A stretch of DNA of 64,000 nucleotides from Acidobacteriota bacterium. GTDB lineage: Bacteria; Acidobacteriota; Blastocatellia; Pyrinomonadales; Pyrinomonadaceae. Location of the stretch: contig JADKBM010000004.1 in NCBI GenBank assembly GCA_016715115.1, positions 434,001-498,000 on the forward strand, in the 5' to 3' direction. The notes under the pieces are model-generated. The model had not been told where the DNA came from. It made no database searches and saw nothing but the letters and a program-made list of their open reading frames with translations. Below are positions 8,563 to 17,823 of this stretch, in pieces. How positions within the stretch are numbered: the first letter of the stretch is position 1; each line of letters starts with the position of its first letter. Position numbers and translations under genes: made by a program.

Positions 8563-9396
8563 CTATTTCTTAAATCCGACCGCGCACCAATGTGGCATTT
8601 CATCGCTGAATTCAATTCTTTCAAGTCCGGCTCCCGACAGCATTTTCTCGATATCGATGCGTGTGAACCGAAATTCGAGCCGCGTACCGAACCGATCTAG
8701 CGCGTCCGTTCGGAGGGTGTAAAAGCTTTTGTCCCGGTAGTTTGCCAATGGAAAAAACGAAACGTCGAATCCGATCAACTCGGCAAATCCGGCAACTCGC
8801 GAAAACGGAACATAGATCGTGAGCGCAAGGACATCAGTCACGAAGTGCTTGATCCGTGCCGGCAGTGCCGCGATCATTCGGCGCAAGACATCCGAAATGA
8901 ACCACAAGCCGCGAAACCAACCGGGTCGATTATCAAATGCATAATACAAGTAGATCAAAAACGGCGCGCCCGGCTTGAGTTTCGCCACGCACTGCCTGAT
9001 TCCTTCCAACGGATCCGGAATATGATGCAACACTCCAAGTGAATAACCAAAATCCATCGATCCGTCAGGAAGAGGAAACTCGTCAACAGAGGCGTTGTGA
9101 AATTCGCAATTTGAACTTGAGCCCAAATTTCGCCGGGCGACTTCGAGGGCGTCTCGGCTCGCGTCGATGCAATGGAGCCGTCCAACTTGCGGCGCGACCG
9201 ACTTCGCCCAACGCCCGCTGCCACAACCGAGGTCAAATCCGACCGCATCCGAATCAAGTTCGTCCCACGGAAAGATCCGGAAATAGCTGTCGAAGATCCT
9301 GAGCCGCTCGGTCTCGTCGAGATCCGACTGATCAAAGCGACTCCATTCCTCTCCAAACCCTTCTACGGTTTTGGCGTCGATGTTCGATGAACTCAT
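8563..9396 (-). CDS. Class I SAM-dependent methyltransferase
   Basis: The 277-residue product has motif I AVGFDLGCGSGRWAKSVAP near residue 45, the acidic motif LHCIDASRDALEVARRN, and DFGYSLGVLHHIPDP as motif II. This places it with Methyltransf_11 enzymes. A hydrophobic stretch with aromatic residues follows (FLIYLYYAFDNRPGWFRGLWF), perhaps for contact with a lipid-linked substrate. It lies 3 bases from the carbamoyltransferase and 11 from the epimerase, so it is part of the same operon. The acceptor cannot be told. Confidence 0.88.
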   Translation of the reverse strand: MSSSNIDAKTVEGFGEEWSRFDQSDLDETERLRIFDSYFRIFPWDELDSDAVGFDLGCGSGRWAKSVAPQVGRLHCIDASRDALEVARRNLGSSSNCEFHNASVDEFPLPDGSMDFGYSLGVLHHIPDPLEGIRQCVAKLKPGAPFLIYLYYAFDNRPGWFRGLWFISDVLRRMIAALPARIKHFVTDVLALTIYVPFSRVAGFAELIGFDVSFFPLANYRDKSFYTLRTDALDRFGTRLEFRFTRIDIEKMLSGAGLERIEFSDEMPHWCAVGFKK

Positions 9397-9407
9397 CCGT
9401 CGCGTCG

Positions 9408-10532
9408 CTATTTGACGAGATTGCGTGCCGCCAATTCCGCCGTCGCGGAAAGCACGCGATCATCGGCGCTTTGTTTGCCAACCCATTCGAGCAGGGCCAC
9501 GAGCCCGTCTTCGAGCGTAACTCCAGGATCATAATTCAAAAGGGTCCGGGCCTTCGAGATGTCCGAAACACAATGTCGAATGTCGCCTTCACGGTACTTC
9601 CCGACATACTCCGGCACAATGTCCTTTCCGAGTCCGCGTGCAATCATTGCAGCGATTTCGCCGACCGAAATCGGACGCCCGCTGCCAATATTTACCGGCT
9701 GATAGTCGGCCTTGTCCGTTTCGAGCGCAAGGAGATTCGCCTTTACTATATCGCTGACATGCACGAAATCGCGAGTCTGGCCGCCATCCTCGAAAATCAT
9801 CGGCCGCTGATCATTAAGCAAACGCGATGAAAAGATCGCGCAAACTCCGGTATACGGATTTGAAAGCGCCTGACGAGTTCCGTAAACATTGAAATACCTA
9901 AGCGCAACGGTCGGAATCTTGTATGCTCGACCAACAGAAATACAATACTGTTCCTGATCCTGCTTGCTGACGGCGTAAACCGAGGTCGGAAACAGCGGCT
10001 TTTCTTCCGTCGTTCCGATTGATCTCAACTCCGATCCGCATTTTCCACATTTCAATTCCCATTCGTGGGCCGCGAGTTGTTCGCCGGAACGAAGTTCAGG
10101 ATATGTCGTTTGATCGCAGCCGCAACAGACATACGCGCCTTCACCGTAAATCGACATTGACGATGCGACAACGAGTTTTCGGAACTGACCGGCTCGTTTG
10201 ATCATCTCTTCAAGGACAACCGCCGTTCCTAGATCATTGGCCTTTACGTAGCGCACGATCTCGTACATTGATTGCCCGACGCCGACTTCAGCGGCTTCAT
10301 GATAGACCACATCGATTCCGTCGAGCGCCTTTGAAACAGCGTCGGCATCACAAACGTCGGCACGAATAAACTCGGCGTGCCTGTTAATGTGTTCGGGAAC
10401 TTTCCCGCCGTGAACCTGTTCCACGATTGAATCGAGAATTCGAACCCGATGTCCTTTCTCGACGAGTGCATCCACGAGGTGTGAACCAATGAACCCGGCA
10501 CCGCCCGTGACAAGAATATTATGTTTTTCCAT
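9408..10532 (-). CDS. NAD-dependent epimerase/dehydratase with inserted zinc-ribbon-like segment (dTDP-rhamnose 4-epimerase-like)
   Basis: The 374-residue SDR product opens with the Rossmann motif ILVTGGAGFIGSHL. Catalytic Ser is in SSMSIYGEG and the YxxxK pair is in YAVSKQDQEQ. Between them lies an insertion carrying CCGCDQ and, further on, CGKCG, four or five cysteines that could bind zinc. The phrase YHEAAEVGVGQSMYEIVRY and the cysteine insertion resemble WbiB-type dTDP-L-rhamnose 4-epimerases (making dTDP-6-deoxy-L-talose). The start overlaps the upstream glycosyltransferase by 14 bases. Family is certain; the specific sugar is inference. Confidence 0.85.
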   Translation of the reverse strand: MEKHNILVTGGAGFIGSHLVDALVEKGHRVRILDSIVEQVHGGKVPEHINRHAEFIRADVCDADAVSKALDGIDVVYHEAAEVGVGQSMYEIVRYVKANDLGTAVVLEEMIKRAGQFRKLVVASSMSIYGEGAYVCCGCDQTTYPELRSGEQLAAHEWELKCGKCGSELRSIGTTEEKPLFPTSVYAVSKQDQEQYCISVGRAYKIPTVALRYFNVYGTRQALSNPYTGVCAIFSSRLLNDQRPMIFEDGGQTRDFVHVSDIVKANLLALETDKADYQPVNIGSGRPISVGEIAAMIARGLGKDIVPEYVGKYREGDIRHCVSDISKARTLLNYDPGVTLEDGLVALLEWVGKQSADDRVLSATAELAARNLVK

Positions 10533-11622
10533 ATGAACTACTAACGCGTTTCCCTACCACGGTCTTGAACAGTTCGGCGACGCGTGGCGCTTGTACATGA
10601 GCTGAATACTCCTGCTCGACCGTTCTTCTCCCTTCTCTTCCCAGACGAAGTCGAAGTTCTCGAGAATCCAAAAGCCGCTTCAGTTTCTCAACCCACTCAG
10701 TTTTGCTTGCGGCAAGAAAGCCGTTGATCCCATCTTTGATGATCGTCGAATTTACCCCGACCGGAGAACAGATTGTCGGAATTCCAAGCGCCATATATTG
10801 CAATGCTTTCAGACCGCATTTCCCCTTGCTCCAAGCATCGTCAGGCAGTGGCATAATACCAATATCAATATGCGATAAATCCGAAATCTCCGTTTCGGAT
10901 CTCCACGGAACCGCTTCAGCGTTTATGCCTTCAATCTCGTAACTGCCCGTGCCGATTACACGGAGACGAAAATCCTTCTCACGAGAAAGTTCTTGAAGAA
11001 CGTCGCGAATTGTATCGAGATGTTGGACGGTACTAAAACTGCCACTCCACCCTACAGTAAGTTGATCGAGATTTGTCGGTTTTTCGACAACGCGGTATTT
11101 TTGCGTATCAATTGTAGTCGGGATAATTGTGACATTGTGATTGAAGCGGCGGGAATAGTCAGCCAGGAACTCGTTCCCTGCCATGACGTGCGCAGAACAT
11201 TTAATTATCGTCTGAGTTTTTCCGGGAAACTTCAAATAACTAAGGTAGCCATTGGTCGGACTCTTATATGCGAGGAAAACCGCGTCGTCAAAGTCAAAGA
11301 CCATTGGAACACCGCTTCGGGCAACTAACCGTTCGAACCATGCGGGACCGAATAAGGCCGATTCACGAAAAACGTAAACCAAATCATAATTGGCCAAGGA
11401 TGTTAGATTCCGCCTCCGGCGCGCGATGCTCTGGAGAACCGCTCTCGCCTTCGCAAGCACTCTCCCGTTGGAATGTAAAATCTCGTTAAGTGCGGGGGTT
11501 TCGAACGGAGAGTATTCAATCTCTATCCCCTCAGAGGCAAGAATCGGCTCCCATTGCTCTATTCGGAATCTTTGTCCCGGGGTCGTATCGAATCTGCTGG
11601 GGACTATCGCCAAAACTCTCAT
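10519..11622 (-). CDS. Family 4-like glycosyltransferase (GT-B fold)
   Basis: The 367-residue product begins MRVLAIVPSRFDTTPGQRFR and has the C-terminal GT-B nucleotide-sugar site region MPLPDDAWSKGKCGLKALQYMALGIPTICSPVGV. The Pro-Leu-Pro-Asp start and the later Lys/Glu positions correspond to the E-x7-E region, although the first acidic residue is replaced by Lys/Gly in KGKCGLK. That pattern is shared by a subgroup of GT4 enzymes in polysaccharide clusters. It would add a sugar to the lipid-linked repeat unit on the cytoplasmic side. It is followed by the epimerase with a short overlap. Confidence 0.85.
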   Translation of the reverse strand: MRVLAIVPSRFDTTPGQRFRIEQWEPILASEGIEIEYSPFETPALNEILHSNGRVLAKARAVLQSIARRRRNLTSLANYDLVYVFRESALFGPAWFERLVARSGVPMVFDFDDAVFLAYKSPTNGYLSYLKFPGKTQTIIKCSAHVMAGNEFLADYSRRFNHNVTIIPTTIDTQKYRVVEKPTNLDQLTVGWSGSFSTVQHLDTIRDVLQELSREKDFRLRVIGTGSYEIEGINAEAVPWRSETEISDLSHIDIGIMPLPDDAWSKGKCGLKALQYMALGIPTICSPVGVNSTIIKDGINGFLAASKTEWVEKLKRLLDSRELRLRLGREGRRTVEQEYSAHVQAPRVAELFKTVVGKRVSSSYGKT

Positions 11623-11746
11623 AAAAGCCTAAGTGGTCGATACTAACAACTATGTTCCGAGATTGCAAAACGGCGTCCAGGCCGTCACCTGCGAGGTTGG
11701 TTAAAACCAAACTGAAGAATCCGATCGATCGAATCGCATCTCCGTA

Positions 11747-13012
11747 CTATTGCGATTGGGGATTCTTCGTCAAAAGCCTCGCATATAACCGACGATACCG
11801 CGTTCCGCCAACCGCCGAAAGATCAAATCGTTCCATTGCGCTTCTGCGACAAATCGCACTTTGGGATTTGCGATCCTTCATAAGCGCATCGAGTCCTTCG
11901 ATCGCGATTGAGAGTGACTTCAATTCAAAGTCTCGAATAACAACGCCAGTCCCGTCGGTCTCAATTTGATCGGTCGTATCTCCAATACCGTCGTTCGCAA
12001 TTATCGAAAGCCCACACGCCAGATACTCCGCGTTCTTTGTTGGCGACGAAGCCTTTTTCGAATAGCATGGCTTAATGAATGAGATTGCCGCATCGGCCGC
12101 GCTCAAATACTTCGGGACGTCATCCGGCGAGACTCTTGTTACCAGGTAATCGTGAACGCCGTAGCCCATGTCTTCTAAGAGAGTCCGAATCAACTCCGGG
12201 TCGGATTGTGTAAGAATCATCGCGTAGGCGTTTGGCTTTTCTTGACGCAACACTCCAAAGAATCTACCGGTTTCCTCAGTTAGATACCAACCGCCAAATG
12301 CTCCGACATATGCTATGACCAAGCGATCGCTTATACAAAGTTTGGATCGCATCTCAATCCGCAATTCCTCATTGACAATTTCGAACCGATCGAAACCGAC
12401 GCAGCAGGGAATAACCTCAACTGGCCGCCCGTTTCTGTCCCGGCCTGTGTCAGTGCTCTCGGGAAACAAAATGTTCCGAGCCTGTTCCGTGAGCAAGACA
12501 AATCCGTCCGAAACTCGCATCAACCACCGTTCCAGACCTTTTACGGTCCGGAAAAGCAAACCGCCGGTGGGCCAAAGTCCCGCATCGACGTATTCTTCGG
12601 GAAAGAAACCCCGAATATCGAAAAGGAGTTTTGGCTTTCTTCCGAAAAGAAAACGATTCGCGATTGCGCACATCAGCGCCGGGGTGTGCACTCGCGCATG
12701 GAGAATATCAAACTTTTTCCGCCTCGCATTTCTCCAAATATAGAAAGCGCCGCAGAAGACATCGAAAATGGTGGCCGGCACCGACGGGCGTTTGTGATAG
12801 GTAAGAAATTCCCAATCGATGCCTTCGGCCGCAAGTTTCGAACGTTCGGCCTCGACATCCGTTCGGCTCCAATTTGCTTTCGGATTGGTTTCAAACGTTA
12901 GGATAGATACGTCCGTGCCCCCTTTTCGAATCTCGCGAAGATACGGCAGAACCTGCGTTTGAACCAATGGCTCGCGCAGACTGAAATAGCAGACATAGAG
13001 CGACTTCGACAT
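11747..13012 (-). CDS. Family 4-like glycosyltransferase (GT-B fold)
   Basis: The 421-residue product begins MSKSLYVCYFSLREPLVQTQVLPYLREI. It shows the HARVHTPALM segment after the first Rossmann half and a C-terminal nucleotide-binding part with FIKPCYSKKASSPTKNAEYLACGLSIIANDGIGD. KASSPTKNAEYLACG matches the E-containing donor-site helix of GT4. It is separated by 124 bases from the next downstream gene and by 16 from the GT2 upstream. Codon use is AT-richer than at 3600-9400, consistent with a laterally exchanged cluster. Sugar and linkage are unknown. Confidence 0.85.
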   Translation of the reverse strand: MSKSLYVCYFSLREPLVQTQVLPYLREIRKGGTDVSILTFETNPKANWSRTDVEAERSKLAAEGIDWEFLTYHKRPSVPATIFDVFCGAFYIWRNARRKKFDILHARVHTPALMCAIANRFLFGRKPKLLFDIRGFFPEEYVDAGLWPTGGLLFRTVKGLERWLMRVSDGFVLLTEQARNILFPESTDTGRDRNGRPVEVIPCCVGFDRFEIVNEELRIEMRSKLCISDRLVIAYVGAFGGWYLTEETGRFFGVLRQEKPNAYAMILTQSDPELIRTLLEDMGYGVHDYLVTRVSPDDVPKYLSAADAAISFIKPCYSKKASSPTKNAEYLACGLSIIANDGIGDTTDQIETDGTGVVIRDFELKSLSIAIEGLDALMKDRKSQSAICRRSAMERFDLSAVGGTRYRRLYARLLTKNPQSQ

Positions 13013-13028
13013 AGAGCACCATAACCGG

Positions 13029-13928
13029 CTATCTGGTTAGCCATTGTTTACGTTTGATTACACGCAAAGGGTATGAAAGAAACCCGACAATTCCCTTCGG
13101 GCTGTACCGCAAACTCGTTGCCATTGTTCGAATGAACGAACTGTAATCTCCCGCATGAAAATAACTTCCAGCTAGAACAGCGTAAAGCTTCGCATATGCT
13201 GTATTTCTAAGGACCAGTATCGTATTCGGCCCGTTCGCATATATCTTGTCAAAAGCGATCAACATTGCCCGCTCCATTCGCGGTATCTCCAAGTGAACGT
13301 TTCGACCGTGATTCCGATAGCCGACAAGAACTTCAGGAATAAATCCAAGCCTCGCTTCACATGCAATCCGATAACTTAGTTCCCAGTCCTCAGAAGGATG
13401 CAGTTCCTTTCGTGCGTCATAACCTCCAACCTTGTCGAAGACGCTTTTTCTGATCACACTAGTACTGCCCGGACCCGAGACGACAGGTTCGAACCGAAGA
13501 AAATCCTGGGCACACCAACCGTTTCTTCCGTTTAGGTATTGACCAATAATCCTCCCAGACGAATCGAACTCCTCCATTCCGCACATAACAAGTCCTAAAT
13601 CTTCGTCGTTCTCAAACAACTCAACCTGCCGCTCAATTTTTGTAGGGTGCCAGTAGTCGTCCGCGTCCAGAAATGCAATCAGCTGGCCAGTTGCGCGGGC
13701 GGCTCCGGCATTTCTTGCTTCGCCGACACCCCGGTTCGGTTGTTGAATGACATGAACCTCCCGGCCAAAGCTTCGCAATACCTCGAGACTGTTATCCGTC
13801 GAGCCGTCGTCGACAACAATTATCTCGTCACAGGCGTACGTCTGATTGAGCACACTCTGAATCGCTTCGCTCAGGTATTGACCGTAATTGTAATTCGGGA
13901 TGATGACGCTTACTGTGAACTTGACCAT
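13029..13928 (-). CDS. Family 2 glycosyltransferase
   Basis: The 299-residue product begins MVKFTVSVIIPNYNYGQYLSEAIQSVLNQTY, a textbook GT2 N-terminus. IIVVDDGSTDNS and the DxD-like LIAFLDADDYWHP follow, with EDWELSYRI as the probable catalytic-base region. I use ATG 13928; an in-frame GTG at 13940 adds four residues and has no better ribosome site. It is the 5'-most gene of this minus-strand run and is divergent from the plus-strand pair that starts at 14126, so its promoter must lie within 13929-14125. Confidence 0.88.
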   Translation of the reverse strand: MVKFTVSVIIPNYNYGQYLSEAIQSVLNQTYACDEIIVVDDGSTDNSLEVLRSFGREVHVIQQPNRGVGEARNAGAARATGQLIAFLDADDYWHPTKIERQVELFENDEDLGLVMCGMEEFDSSGRIIGQYLNGRNGWCAQDFLRFEPVVSGPGSTSVIRKSVFDKVGGYDARKELHPSEDWELSYRIACEARLGFIPEVLVGYRNHGRNVHLEIPRMERAMLIAFDKIYANGPNTILVLRNTAYAKLYAVLAGSYFHAGDYSSFIRTMATSLRYSPKGIVGFLSYPLRVIKRKQWLTR

Positions 13929-14125
13929 TGCATTCGTCACAAGAATCTACGCGCTCGAAGCTCGGCGCGTTTCTTTTTGTTCAATTAATAATACTGCATC
14001 ATCCAGAATAAAACTGCACCATTTAGCGATTTTGCGCGCACTGCTGAAGATTGCTTATTTTTGTCTTTCTTTGTATCTTCGATAGTGTCGTGCCTCAACG
14101 AGGTGTGAACATACTCGTCAACGCA

Positions 14126-15103
14126 ATGCCCAAAGCCGAACTTCCAAAGGTCTCCGTATGCATGATCGCCTACAATCAAGAGAAGTTCATTGGTCAGGCA
14201 ATCGAGAGCATTCTTCGCCAAAAAACAGATTTTCGTTTTGAGATAGTTATCGGAGATGACGACAGCACCGACGGGACTGGTGCAATCTGCAACGACTACG
14301 CAGGAAGATTTCCAGAAACGATCAAATACATTCGTCGTGAGCCAAATGTCGGTATGATGGCTAACTTCGTCGCGACGCTGATGGCGTGCGACGGAGATTA
14401 TATTGCCCTATGCGAAGGCGACGATTATTGGACCGATGAAAGAAAACTTCAGATTCAAGCCGATTATTTGGATGCAAATCCGGACACGGCCCTTTGCTGT
14501 CACAATCATTTCGTCTTAAGCAACGGCAGGCTTTGCGTCGCAAATCGTGAAACCGGCGAAGACCTCAGAACCGTGACAACCGAGGACTATATGCTCAAGC
14601 CGTTTTTTCACACGTCAAGTTACTTCTTCCGCAAAGCAGCTCAACCGCAACCGTATCCCGACTGGTTTTTGGACGTGTTGGCCGGCGACCATTTCCTTGT
14701 TGTACTTTTATCTCAGCATGGAGAGATTGCATATTTGAATAGGCTCATGTCGGTTTTTCGCAACCATGGAAACAGTGTTTCCTTTAGCCGTAATCCTCTC
14801 GATATCAAGAATAATTTCATTCGGAGTTTACGTGTTTTCGATGATTTTTCGAACGCCAAGTTTCAAGCAACGATTGAGTTCGTGATAAGGAAATGGGAGC
14901 TGATCTACTTTGTTTACGAGCCGGTCGGTTATTTGGATCGCGTGTACTTTCTATTGAGCAACTTTGGCTTCTATCTATCGAATTTCAGACAGGTGGGGGG
15001 CATTAAGCTTTCGATGAAATACGTGCTTCCGCAGTCGCTAATCGTAAAGATTCAACGTCTACTATCGAGATCGAGGAAGAAGACAAATGCAATATACGAG
15101 TAA
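14126..15103 (+). CDS. Family 2 glycosyltransferase (plus-strand cassette)
   Basis: The 325-residue product starts MPKAELPKVSVCMIAYNQEKFIGQAIESIL. It has FEIVIGDDDSTDGT as the first acidic motif and IALCEGDDYWTDE as the metal site. It resembles GT2 enzymes with the xGDDYW signature found in O-antigen clusters. GTG 14105 and TTG 14051 are in frame upstream, but the conserved domain fits ATG 14126. It is one of only two plus-strand genes in the first 26 kb and overlaps the next gene by 17 bases. Confidence 0.85.
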   Translation: MPKAELPKVSVCMIAYNQEKFIGQAIESILRQKTDFRFEIVIGDDDSTDGTGAICNDYAGRFPETIKYIRREPNVGMMANFVATLMACDGDYIALCEGDDYWTDERKLQIQADYLDANPDTALCCHNHFVLSNGRLCVANRETGEDLRTVTTEDYMLKPFFHTSSYFFRKAAQPQPYPDWFLDVLAGDHFLVVLLSQHGEIAYLNRLMSVFRNHGNSVSFSRNPLDIKNNFIRSLRVFDDFSNAKFQATIEFVIRKWELIYFVYEPVGYLDRVYFLLSNFGFYLSNFRQVGGIKLSMKYVLPQSLIVKIQRLLSRSRKKTNAIYE

Positions 15104-16217
15104 GCGGCGCAAGGTCGTTTATGTTATCTCACAGATCGAAAATGCCATTGGTTTCGAGTGGATTGCTGAAAACCTCGATTCGAGCCGCTTTGAACTGGTT
15201 TTCGTGATGCTCAATGACAAACCGTCGCCATTGGCGATCCGGCTCCGCAAACTGGGAATCAGGGTTTATGAAGAACATTTCCGAACCAAGCGTGATCTAC
15301 CGATGGTTCTTTTGAAGCTCATCAATATCCTGAGAAAAGAGAGGGCCGAGGTCATACACACCCATATGTTTATCGCGGATATTGTCGGTCAAGCCGCAGG
15401 AAAATTACTCCGAATTAAACCCCGGGTCTATACTCGGCACAGTTCTAACGAGAATCGTAAGTACCACCGGAAGCAGCGAATCGACCGATTCGTTAACGCG
15501 TCAAGCTCGCACGTCATCGCCATCAGTAAGAATGTTGAGAGAATACTGGTTTCCGAGGAGAATGTGTCGCCTGCCAAGATTCGGCTAATTCATCACGGAT
15601 TTGATCTCGCTCGGTTTGATTGTGTGGCCGACGAGGAGATTGCGGGCCTCTCCTCAAAATACAACCCTAAAAAGAAGAGTCCAGTTATTGGAGTTGTCGC
15701 GCGGTACTCACATTGGAAGGGAATTCAATACGCGATAGAGGCTTTCAAACACTTAATCAAAGATCATCCGAATGCGCTTCTCATATTGGCGAACGCAAAG
15801 AAAGGAGACTATAAAGATGAGATCGCAAGTCTTTTGAGAACGCTCCCGCCTGACTCCTACCATGAAATCGAATTTGAAGCCAACTTGTTTGCACTTTACC
15901 GCCTATTCGACGTTTACCTCCATTTGCCCATTGATCCTGAGCTAGAAGCCTTCGGCCAAACCTATGTCGAGTCACTGGCCGCGGGAGTTCCTTCCGTGTT
16001 TACATTATCGGGCGTTGCGCCTGAATTTGTCAGAAACGAGCAAAACGCGCTGGTCGTCGAGTTTTGCGACTCAGACGCGGTATATCGAGCAACGTCGAGA
16101 CTCTTATCAAATCCTGAGCTTTGCCAATCGTTGTCAAATCGAGGAAAGACGGATGTTCGCGAAATGTTCTTACTGGCGGGTATGATACGAAAACTTGAAG
16201 AACTGTACAGCGAATAG
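15087..16217 (+). CDS. Family 4 glycosyltransferase (GT-B fold)
   Basis: The 376-residue product begins with KVVYVISQIENAIGFEWIAENL and has VIHTHMFIADIVGQAAGK, the conserved His-containing segment of GT4. The C-terminal donor site reads HLPIDPELEAFGQTYVESLAAGVPSVFTLSG, containing the expected E-x7-E pattern (EAFGQTYVE). It is translationally coupled to the preceding GT2. It converges on the cupin gene at 16236 with only an 18-base gap, so any shared terminator must be very compact. Confidence 0.88.
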   Translation: MQYTSKRRKVVYVISQIENAIGFEWIAENLDSSRFELVFVMLNDKPSPLAIRLRKLGIRVYEEHFRTKRDLPMVLLKLINILRKERAEVIHTHMFIADIVGQAAGKLLRIKPRVYTRHSSNENRKYHRKQRIDRFVNASSSHVIAISKNVERILVSEENVSPAKIRLIHHGFDLARFDCVADEEIAGLSSKYNPKKKSPVIGVVARYSHWKGIQYAIEAFKHLIKDHPNALLILANAKKGDYKDEIASLLRTLPPDSYHEIEFEANLFALYRLFDVYLHLPIDPELEAFGQTYVESLAAGVPSVFTLSGVAPEFVRNEQNALVVEFCDSDAVYRATSRLLSNPELCQSLSNRGKTDVREMFLLAGMIRKLEELYSE

Positions 16218-16235
16218 GGGACGGTAATTTCTCTA

Positions 16236-16673
16236 TTATTGATTGAAGTCAAAATCTTCGAAATCTGCCGAGTGCTCATCGTTCATTTCGGCTGTCCACG
16301 CAGGATTCGGCATATTTAAGACGAGCGCTTCCTCATCACCCAAACACTGAACCGCAGCAGGCACACCCGTTGGAATCTCAATCGACCTGTATTCATGGGA
16401 TTCGCCGCTAAGAAAAACGACGTAGTCGCCGTCAACTCTCAATACTACGCGGACGTTTCCTTTGATGCAGGTGAAGAATCCAGTGCGAACGAAATGAAGA
16501 TGCGGTCCTTTGATCTTTCCTGGCAAAACGGTGGTCAGGTATACTTGTCTCGGTTCCTTACCTTCCGCAAAGAAACCGTCGTGCTCATTGAATAAAGGCA
16601 CGAGGAAGCCGTTTACCTCGCCATCGCCGTCGCGAGTAACGAACTTCGGATGCGTTACGGTTCTGATTTCCAT
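16236..16673 (-). CDS. RmlC-like cupin, probable NDP-sugar isomerase/epimerase
   Basis: The 145-residue product carries a single cupin fold: GPHLHFVRTGFFTCIKGNVRVVLR gives the first conserved strand pair with histidines, and SHEYRSIEIPTGVPAAVQCLG the second. It resembles dTDP-4-dehydrorhamnose 3,5-epimerase relatives and WxcM/FdtA-type ketoisomerases. The neighbouring DegT aminotransferase and GNAT acetyltransferase fit a pathway in which a 4-keto sugar is isomerised, aminated and acylated. The acidic tail (NDEHSADFEDFDFNQ) is unusual. The exact reaction is inference. Confidence 0.7.
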   Translation of the reverse strand: MEIRTVTHPKFVTRDGDGEVNGFLVPLFNEHDGFFAEGKEPRQVYLTTVLPGKIKGPHLHFVRTGFFTCIKGNVRVVLRVDGDYVVFLSGESHEYRSIEIPTGVPAAVQCLGDEEALVLNMPNPAWTAEMNDEHSADFEDFDFNQ

Positions 16674-16703
16674 AATCTCGACTATAACCCGCTTGGGGCA
16701 TTC

Positions 16704-17813
16704 TCAAACGTCAAATTTCTTGACCGTTTCGATGATGAAAGCAACCTGATCAAGCGTCAGATTTGGATGAAGCGGAAGACTAAGAGAGTCCTCGTTAAGG
16801 ATTTCGCTATTTTGAAGAACACTGCGGCTCTTATACAACTCATTCAAATGCAAAGGATGGTATCGAAGGGTCGTGTAAATCCCATTTTCGAACATATGGC
16901 GCGCGAATCTGTCGCGATTCGGAACGCGGACGACATATGTGAAGTATGAATGCTTTTCATGTGGTTCCGCGTCAATCGGGCGAACGATCCAGGAAACGTC
17001 CGCGAATTCCGACTGGTAAGTTCTCCAGACCATTTCTCTGAAGGCTTGCAGTCGATCGATTTTTTCTAATTGCGCGAGGCCTATTGCTGCGGCAATGTTG
17101 GTGGGGAGCATCTTGATAAACGGCTCCTTAATATTGTATTCCCACCAACGATCCTTTTTGCCCGCGCTCGCGGCGGCGGCCTCGAATCCGGATTTTCCGA
17201 TGCCACAATAACGAAGCACTTTTGCTCGCTCCATCATCTCTGAACTTTTGGAGGTGATTCCGCCCCCTTCGCCAGTAGTCAAGTTCTTGACTGCATCAAA
17301 ACTAAAAATGCCGACATCTGCGATGGCACCACAAGGTTTACCGTAATACTTCGAATCAACAGCATGGGCCGCATCTTCGATAATCGGCAAACCAAGCTCC
17401 AAAAGCGGATTCATATCCACTGGTTTACCCGCAAAATGGACGACCATAATCGCTCTGGTCTTATTCGTAATAGCTTCTTCAACCGTCCGGCGACTGACAT
17501 TCAATGTATCCAATTCAACATCGCAAAAGACGGGCCTGTGTCCTGCCAATAGGATCGCCTGAGCACACGAGACCCAAGTGAACGCGGGAACAATAATGTC
17601 TGAACCTTTTGGTAGGTCTAACAGCGTTACGGCCATGTATAGAGCGTTCGAACCGCTGTCCACCATCGCGAAATTCTCAATCCCCAGCCTCGCAGAGAAC
17701 TTCTCTTCGAACTCGTTGACCTTCTTCCCAAAACCCATCCACTGGCTTTCGAGAACAGCAGCCACATTTGCAATTTCTTCTTCGCCTACTTTTGAACCAA
17801 AAACTGAAATCAT
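16704..17813 (-). CDS. DegT/DnrJ/EryC1/StrS family sugar aminotransferase
   Basis: The 369-residue product is a complete PLP-dependent sugar aminotransferase. DSGSNALYMAVTLL binds the phosphate and IIVPAFTWVSCAQAIL follows. IIEDAAHAVDSKY holds the PLP-contacting Asp. The Schiff-base lysine is Lys176 in FSFDAVKNLTTGEGG, where most relatives have H-x-x-K, so the residue before it is not His (D-A-V-K). It would aminate a keto-NDP-sugar using glutamate. It lies 30 bases upstream of the cupin and 10 bases downstream of the GNAT gene. Confidence 0.9.
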   Translation of the reverse strand: MISVFGSKVGEEEIANVAAVLESQWMGFGKKVNEFEEKFSARLGIENFAMVDSGSNALYMAVTLLDLPKGSDIIVPAFTWVSCAQAILLAGHRPVFCDVELDTLNVSRRTVEEAITNKTRAIMVVHFAGKPVDMNPLLELGLPIIEDAAHAVDSKYYGKPCGAIADVGIFSFDAVKNLTTGEGGGITSKSSEMMERAKVLRYCGIGKSGFEAAAASAGKKDRWWEYNIKEPFIKMLPTNIAAAIGLAQLEKIDRLQAFREMVWRTYQSEFADVSWIVRPIDAEPHEKHSYFTYVVRVPNRDRFARHMFENGIYTTLRYHPLHLNELYKSRSVLQNSEILNEDSLSLPLHPNLTLDQVAFIIETVKKFDV

Positions 17814-17823
17814 TCTAAGCTAT

